Below are positions 60,242-64,000 of a DNA stretch of 64,000 nt, piece by piece; the first letter of the stretch is position 1, and every line of letters begins with the position of its first letter. The translations under genes and the position numbers were made by a program. Below the pieces are notes generated by a model that made no database searches, had not been told where the DNA came from, and saw only the letters and a program-made list of their open reading frames with translations. This stretch comes from CAYRPN01 sp964426135 (GTDB lineage: Bacteria; Planctomycetota; Phycisphaerae; Phycisphaerales; Phycisphaeraceae), in contig CAYRPN010000004.1 in assembly GCA_964426135.1 (NCBI GenBank), positions 1 to 64,000 of the forward strand. Direction: 5' to 3'.

Positions 60242-60619
60242 ATGTATGAAATCTCCGTCTCCCGCGTCTTCTCCGCCTCGCATGCCATCCGGCTTTACGA
60301 TGGCTCGCTCGAGCCGCTGCATGGCCACAACTGGAGCGTGGAAGTCGCCGTCGCTGCAACGCAACTCGACAGCATCGACGTGGTGATGGACTTTCACCTG
60401 CTCGAAACGCTGGTCGATCGGTTGCTGGCGATGGTGAACAACCGGCATCTCAATGAAGTGCAACCCTTTTCGCCGACGCCGGGCGGTATCAATCCGACAG
60501 CGGAACGCGTGGCGTGGTGGATTGGCACGGAAGTGGCCAAGGGCTTGCCGACGGGGGCGAAACTCGTGAGCGCGAAAGTGGGAGAAGCGCCCGGATGCGT
60601 GGCGACGTATCGACCGTGA
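60242..60619 (+). CDS. 6-pyruvoyl-tetrahydropterin synthase / 6-carboxytetrahydropterin synthase family
   Basis: A 125-residue enzyme of the T-fold. The zinc triad is His14 (SASHA), His27 and His29 (HGHNW). MDFHLLETLVD, NPTAERVAWWI and EAPGCVATYRP complete the family pattern. QueD members make the queuosine precursor from dihydroneopterin triphosphate; true PTPS members lead to biopterin. The Cys normally found before the first zinc His is not at the usual place, and no queuosine genes are adjacent, so the reaction is left open. It is short but complete. Confidence 0.82.
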   Translation: MYEISVSRVFSASHAIRLYDGSLEPLHGHNWSVEVAVAATQLDSIDVVMDFHLLETLVDRLLAMVNNRHLNEVQPFSPTPGGINPTAERVAWWIGTEVAKGLPTGAKLVSAKVGEAPGCVATYRP

Positions 60620-60692
60620 GCCGGCATGCACCCGGGATCGAGAGGCTGGACGCGGGTGATTCGCGTGAATCGATTGGTTCGCCGATGCGCCG

Positions 60693-60764
60693 TTTAGCGA
60701 CGGGGCTTGCCCCGTTCGGTCAATCAACGGCGCGCCATCGGAACGGGGCAAGCCCCGTCGCTAA
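60693..60764. repeat. TTTAGCGACGGGGC double palindrome, second copy (family G)
   Basis: The same arms as at 49607-49680 are present in full, with a different, shorter spacer; it ends GTCGCTAAA at 60764, four bases before the stop of the next gene. Confidence 0.85.
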
Positions 60765-60767
60765 ACA

Positions 60768-61148
60768 TCACTTCGCTGCCGCCGCCGCCTCGCGCGCTTT
60801 GCGGGCGGCAATGAACGAGCGCACGCTCATCACCACGTGCACGATGCAGATCACGCCCATGATGAGCTGCGCCGCCACCGCCCGCTCCTTGCCTTCCGCG
60901 CCCATGTTCTTCAGGCCCATCGCGATCCCGCCCAGCGCTCCGATCAGCGTGAGCATCACGGCGAAGTGCGCGGTGTGCTTGCGGACTTTCTCCGCCGGGT
61001 TGGCGGCGGCGATGGCGCCGAGGATCGCCACGGGCAGGCCGATGAAGGCGGGGATCAGCGCGGTGAACGCCTTGGTTTCAGCAGTCAGGTAGAAGAAAGC
61101 GCCGACCGCGATCAAGGCGAGGCCGACGAAGAGCGTGATTTTCGACAT
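60768..61148 (-). CDS. Small four-helix membrane protein
   Basis: A 126-residue protein with four membrane segments (about 4-22, 30-48, 62-80 and 92-112) and an Ala/Lys-rich cytoplasmic tail (RKAREAAAAAK). AGGAG precedes ATG 61148, which decides the start. It does not match a family that I can name; conserved proteins of this shape are common in planctomycetes. The Rid-family gene lies just upstream on the same strand. Confidence 0.65.
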   Translation of the reverse strand: MSKITLFVGLALIAVGAFFYLTAETKAFTALIPAFIGLPVAILGAIAAANPAEKVRKHTAHFAVMLTLIGALGGIAMGLKNMGAEGKERAVAAQLIMGVICIVHVVMSVRSFIAARKAREAAAAAK

Positions 61149-61217
61149 GGTGGGAGACTCCTTGGGAGTGAAGCTTAGGCGAGGCAATGGCGAAGGGCGA
61201 ACGAATTCACGCATTGC

Positions 61218-61601
61218 TCAACCCACGACCGCGTCGAACTCCATCTCGACGATCCACGCGGGATCGATCAGGCCGGCGCACTGGACGAAGGTGCAGGCGG
61301 GTCGAATCTCGCCGAAGGCTTCGCCGTGGGCTTTGGCGGCTTGTTCCCAGACTTTGATGTCCGTGAGGAAAATGCGGGTGCGGATGACGTCCTTGAGCGA
61401 TGCGCCGGCCTTGGCGAGCGACTCGGCGGCGATCTCGATGCAGCGCTTCGTCTGCAAGTACGCATCGCCTGGGCCGACGGTCTGGCCATCTTTCATCGGG
61501 GCGGTGCCGCTGACGGCGATGGTGTTGCCGATTTTCACAGCGCGGGAGAAGCCGATCGTGGGTTCGTACTTGGAGCCGGAGGAAATGTTCTGGCGAGGCA
61601 T
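61218..61601 (-). CDS. Rid (YjgF/YER057c/UK114) family protein
   Basis: A 127-residue trimer-forming protein of the chorismate-mutase-like Rid fold. Recognisable are YEPTIGFSRAVKIGNTIAVSGTAP, YLQTKRCIEIAAESLAKAGASLKDVIRTRIFLTDI and the C-terminal AWIVEMEFDAVV. The arginine that RidA uses to bind the 2-aminoacrylate carboxylate (P-A-R-S) is replaced here (PACTF at 101-105), so the imine deaminase activity of RidA may be absent. AGGA lies seven bases before ATG. Confidence 0.8.
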   Translation of the reverse strand: MPRQNISSGSKYEPTIGFSRAVKIGNTIAVSGTAPMKDGQTVGPGDAYLQTKRCIEIAAESLAKAGASLKDVIRTRIFLTDIKVWEQAAKAHGEAFGEIRPACTFVQCAGLIDPAWIVEMEFDAVVG

Positions 61602-61610
61602 GGGAGTCCT

Positions 61611-61690
61611 TGTGGGGTCTGGGGTTTGGGGTTGGGGGTCAGTCCGAATCAATTTGCAATTTTCAATTGAAAATTGTCAATTGAAAATTA
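61611..61690. repeat. Short-word arrays GGGGTTT and AATTTTC/GAAAATT
   Basis: GGGGTCT/GGGGTTT/GGGGTTG words (about 61614-61638) are followed by TGCAATTTTCAATTGAAAAT words (about 61651-61688) whose halves are self-complementary. They are upstream of the Rid gene. Confidence 0.75.
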
Positions 61691-61809
61691 TCCGATCAAA
61701 GAACAAACAAGCCCGAGGGCGAGGTTGCCGGTTCGTCGGGGCATCGGCGAGGTGCTCCGCGTCTGGGCATGCCTCGCCATCGGGCTTGAGACCGTGGCGG
61801 GTCGGAAGT

Positions 61810-62661
61810 TTACTGCGCCGGGGGAGCGGGGGGAGCCGGCGGAGCCGGGGGCGGCGTGTGCTGGGCGGGTGCCGGCATGGCGGCCTTGGCGGCGGCGGCG
61901 ACGGCAGCGAGCGAGGGCGCGGGACCTTCCATTTCGTCCGGGTGCAGGAAGCGGAACGCCATCGCCGCACAGAATCCGCCGAGCATCGGGAACACGAGGT
62001 AAACCCAGAACCACTGGAATGCGGCGGGCTCGTTGAACAGGCCGACGATCGACAGGCTCAGGCCCACGGCGGGGTTGAACGCGCCGCCGCTGGTGCCGCC
62101 TACCGCTATCGCCGCGAGCATCACGGTGCCGCCAATGCACAGGCCGTAGTATTGATTGTTCGCGTGCTTCTTGGTGGTGGCGACGGTGAGGACAACGAGG
62201 GCAAGCATGAAGGTGTAGAGGAACTCCGAGGTTGCGGCGCCGTGGATGTAGCTCCACTGCTTACCAACTGAGGATTGCCCACCGGCGACCTCAATGACCG
62301 CCGCAGAATGGTTGATCATGAACCCGATGAGCGCGGCGGCGACGCCGCCAATGATCTGGGCGACCCAGTACGGGATCAAATCCTTCGCTGGTAGCTTGCC
62401 GCGAAGGAAAACCGCCAGAGAAACAGCGGGGTTGTAGTGAGCGCCTGAAATGTTTCCCCCAATGTAAACCATAATCGCCAGTGTCAGGCCAATAGCGACG
62501 GGAGCGAGCAGGCCCACAATTGCGCCAACAAACCCGGCCATTAAATTGGCCTCGGGGCCACCTCCACCCGCGAGCGTAGAGCCGAAGGTCGTCGCTGTGG
62601 TGATCGTCAGCACGAGAAAGAACGTGCCGAGCATTTCCATTCCCAGTTTTCGCATGTCCAT
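61810..62661 (-). CDS. Aquaporin (MIP family) lacking the selectivity-filter arginine
   Basis: A 283-residue channel with six membrane helices and two NPA half-helices: AHYNPAVSLAV and GAFNPAVGLSL. In water and glycerol channels the second NPA is followed by Arg of the ar/R filter; here it is Val. The C-terminus (about 230-283) is a cytoplasmic Pro/Ala-rich tail (PPPAPPAPPAPPAQ). AGGAGG is well placed before the ATG. The change may alter selectivity, perhaps towards larger or uncharged solutes; this is inference. Confidence 0.87.
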   Translation of the reverse strand: MDMRKLGMEMLGTFFLVLTITTATTFGSTLAGGGGPEANLMAGFVGAIVGLLAPVAIGLTLAIMVYIGGNISGAHYNPAVSLAVFLRGKLPAKDLIPYWVAQIIGGVAAALIGFMINHSAAVIEVAGGQSSVGKQWSYIHGAATSEFLYTFMLALVVLTVATTKKHANNQYYGLCIGGTVMLAAIAVGGTSGGAFNPAVGLSLSIVGLFNEPAAFQWFWVYLVFPMLGGFCAAMAFRFLHPDEMEGPAPSLAAVAAAAKAAMPAPAQHTPPPAPPAPPAPPAQ

Positions 62662-62796
62662 GACAAAGCCTCCTCAGACAAAGGGCGGGAAGTTGAGACG
62701 GTGAAGACAGCTGAAGAAGAGGATGGTACTGGTGAGTTGCGGGGTGGGCAACCGTGGCGGTTGTCGCAGCGATGGTTTTCGGCGATGCCCACAGCA

Positions 62797-63017
62797 CCGA
62801 GAGCCGCGCACGGATTAAGCGGAACATCTTGAGGCGATATGAACGCTCACGACCGCTTACTTCGAGCTTGAGAGTTTTTCCGGGTGGCTGGGGCTGGAGT
62901 CCTCGCAAGCCCCGGCACGTGCGCGCGGACGAATTCCATTTCCACGAAAACCGCGATTCGTCAACACAAGGTGAACCGTTCCGGGGCATCCTCCGAGCCT
63001 TCTGCCCCGGCCACCCG
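62797..63017. repeat. Double-hairpin element, copy J (reversed), with CCGCGCACG arm
   Basis: Left stem GGGGCT/AGCCCC (62890-62913) with loop GGAGTCCTCGCA. Right stem CCGGGGCA/TGCCCCGG (62981-63010) with loop TCCTCCGAGCCTTC. Outer arms CGGGTGG and CCACCCG pair. The loops are the reverse complements of those of copy B. An AGCCGCGCACGGATTAAGCG word lies at about 62799. It fills 62662-63064, where no gene is seen. Confidence 0.75.
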
Positions 63018-63064
63018 AAAAGTTCTCAGGCTCTTCGTCCGCGCCTCATGTCCCGCGCAGATCT

Positions 63065-64000
63065 TCAGCCATTGATCTTCGCCTTAATCATCTCTCCCAC
63101 GACCTGCGCATTCGCCTGGCCTTTGCTCAGCTTCATCACCTGCCCCATGAGCGAGGCGATGGCTTTGTCCTTGCCCGCCTTGATGTCGGCGATGGCTTTG
63201 GCGTTTTTCGCGTCAGCGAGCACCGTGGCGACGAAACCTTCCAGCGCGGAGGAATCGCTGACCTGCAGCAGCCCGCGCGACTCGGCGAGCGTCGCGGGTG
63301 ACTGCGCAGCCGCGCCCTGGCTTGCCTCTTCGCAGCACACGCCAAAAAGTTCATCCGCGCCGGCGGAACTCATCTTCCCGCCGGCAACCAGGTCGAGAAT
63401 CTCCTTCACCTGCGTGGCGCTGATGCCCAGTTCATGCACCGCGCAGCCCTTCTCATTGGCGCGCTTGGCGGCTGTGTTCAAGAGAAGCTTCGCCGCTTTC
63501 TTCGCGTCAGCGCCGGCCGCCACCACCGCGTCGAAAAACGCCGCCGTCCTCGCCTCCGCCAAGAGTTGCTGCGCATCCTTCACGCTCAGGCCCAGCACGT
63601 CGATGTACCGCTTCTCCTTCGCCGCCGGCAACTCCGGCAGCTTCGTCCGCAACCGCTCGATCCACTCATCCGTTACGACCACCGGCGTCAGATCGGGGTC
63701 GGGGAAATAGCGATAGTCGTCCGCCTCTTCCTTTTCGCGCTGCAGGAATGTCGTGCCGGTCGCGTCGTTCCAGCCGCGCGTGCTCTTGGTGCCTGGTTTC
63801 ATCACCTTGCCGGTGCGGAGCCACTCGGCGACCTGCCGCTCGTACTCGTGGTTGATCGCGCCTTCGACAGCCTTGAAGCTGTTGAGGTTCTTGATCTCCG
63901 CGATGGGTGTCTTGTAGGTGACGCCGTCCTTCTCTATGATCACGTTGATGTTCGGCTCGAAGCGGATGTGGCCCTTCTGCATGATGCCTTCGGTCACGCC
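63065..64000 (-). CDS. gatB: Aspartyl/glutamyl-tRNA amidotransferase subunit B, partial
   Basis: The C-terminal 311 or so residues of GatB; the 5' end runs off the window. Recognised are HIRFEPNINVII, EIKNLNSFKAVEGAINHEYERQ, RGWNDATGTTFLQREKEEADDYRYFPDPDLTPV (catalytic cradle region) and the C-terminal tail domain with IADIKAGKDKAIASLMGQVMKLSKGQANAQVV, which binds the tRNA elbow. GatCAB converts misacylated Glu-tRNA(Gln) or Asp-tRNA(Asn) to the amide. Its presence suggests that the organism lacks GlnRS or AsnRS. The stop TAA at 63065-63067 is clear. Confidence 0.95.
   Translation of the reverse strand, partial: GVTEGIMQKGHIRFEPNINVIIEKDGVTYKTPIAEIKNLNSFKAVEGAINHEYERQVAEWLRTGKVMKPGTKSTRGWNDATGTTFLQREKEEADDYRYFPDPDLTPVVVTDEWIERLRTKLPELPAAKEKRYIDVLGLSVKDAQQLLAEARTAAFFDAVVAAGADAKKAAKLLLNTAAKRANEKGCAVHELGISATQVKEILDLVAGGKMSSAGADELFGVCCEEASQGAAAQSPATLAESRGLLQVSDSSALEGFVATVLADAKNAKAIADIKAGKDKAIASLMGQVMKLSKGQANAQVVGEMIKAKING

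Overview
This is a GC-rich (visibly well above 60 percent) bacterial chromosomal window with no rRNA, tRNA, phage genes, transposase or CRISPR array. It most likely comes from a planctomycete, perhaps class Phycisphaerae. The evidence is the small basic protein family shared by Planctomycetes, Verrucomicrobia and Chlamydiae (49189-49488), a PEP-CTERM protein, a ThuA/TIM-barrel/LamG/beta-propeller giant protein, a porin with an N-terminal coiled coil, and a prepilin-like secreted protein. The taxonomic call is inference from gene families; no rRNA is present to confirm it. A 100-base run of N at 6447-6546 is an assembly gap inside a tandem repeat.

Layout. 1-5.2 kb: ettA, a 112-bp tandem repeat array, and a porin with a hairpin-rich leader, all on the minus strand. 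5.2-10 kb: scpA with a very long C-terminal extension, followed downstream by a repeat-filled membrane-protein gene that spans the gap. 10-18 kb, plus strand: kdsD, a GH15 glucoamylase-like enzyme and a two-gene ABC-2 exporter. 18-23.7 kb, minus strand: a secreted toroid-fold protein, rhomboid protease, Nudix hydrolase and alanine racemase. 24-31.4 kb: DEAD-family helicase, fabF, a zinc-ribbon membrane protein, a lipoprotein, radA and a degenerate GH10-like protein. 31.5-40.5 kb: tandem cyanophycinase-like peptidase, a beta-barrel protein, dut, an entericidin-like peptide, a nucleosidase bracketed by two inverted MITE-like elements, corA, a redoxin-like lipoprotein, a small membrane protein, a fasciclin lipoprotein and a blue-copper protein. 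41-49.5 kb: PEP-CTERM protein, an exported protein, the VTC/DUF4956/CotH cluster, a prepilin-like protein, a CMD-family protein and the small basic protein operon. 49.8-64 kb: aminotransferase, the 1568-residue ThuA fusion, pyruvate kinase, a 24-residue Lys/Ala peptide, arfB, an ABC ATPase, a PTPS/QueD-family enzyme, a small membrane protein, a Rid-family protein, an aquaporin and the end of gatB.

The most unusual content is the repeats, which come in three layers. (1) Double hairpins of about 80-140 bp in which the two loops are conserved while the stems differ completely between copies yet always pair. (2) Arrays of 7- and 8-bp words, many arranged as inverted pairs, between genes and also inserted in frame inside conserved enzymes: twice in radA and once each in the GH15 enzyme and the aminotransferase. 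(3) GC-rich palindromes ending in TTTAGC, also found in frame in scpA and its downstream neighbour. One 195-bp element is present twice in inverted orientation with terminal inverted repeats and apparent 3-bp target duplications. Several genes show a -10-like hexamer ending exactly six bases before the start codon, which suggests leaderless transcripts.
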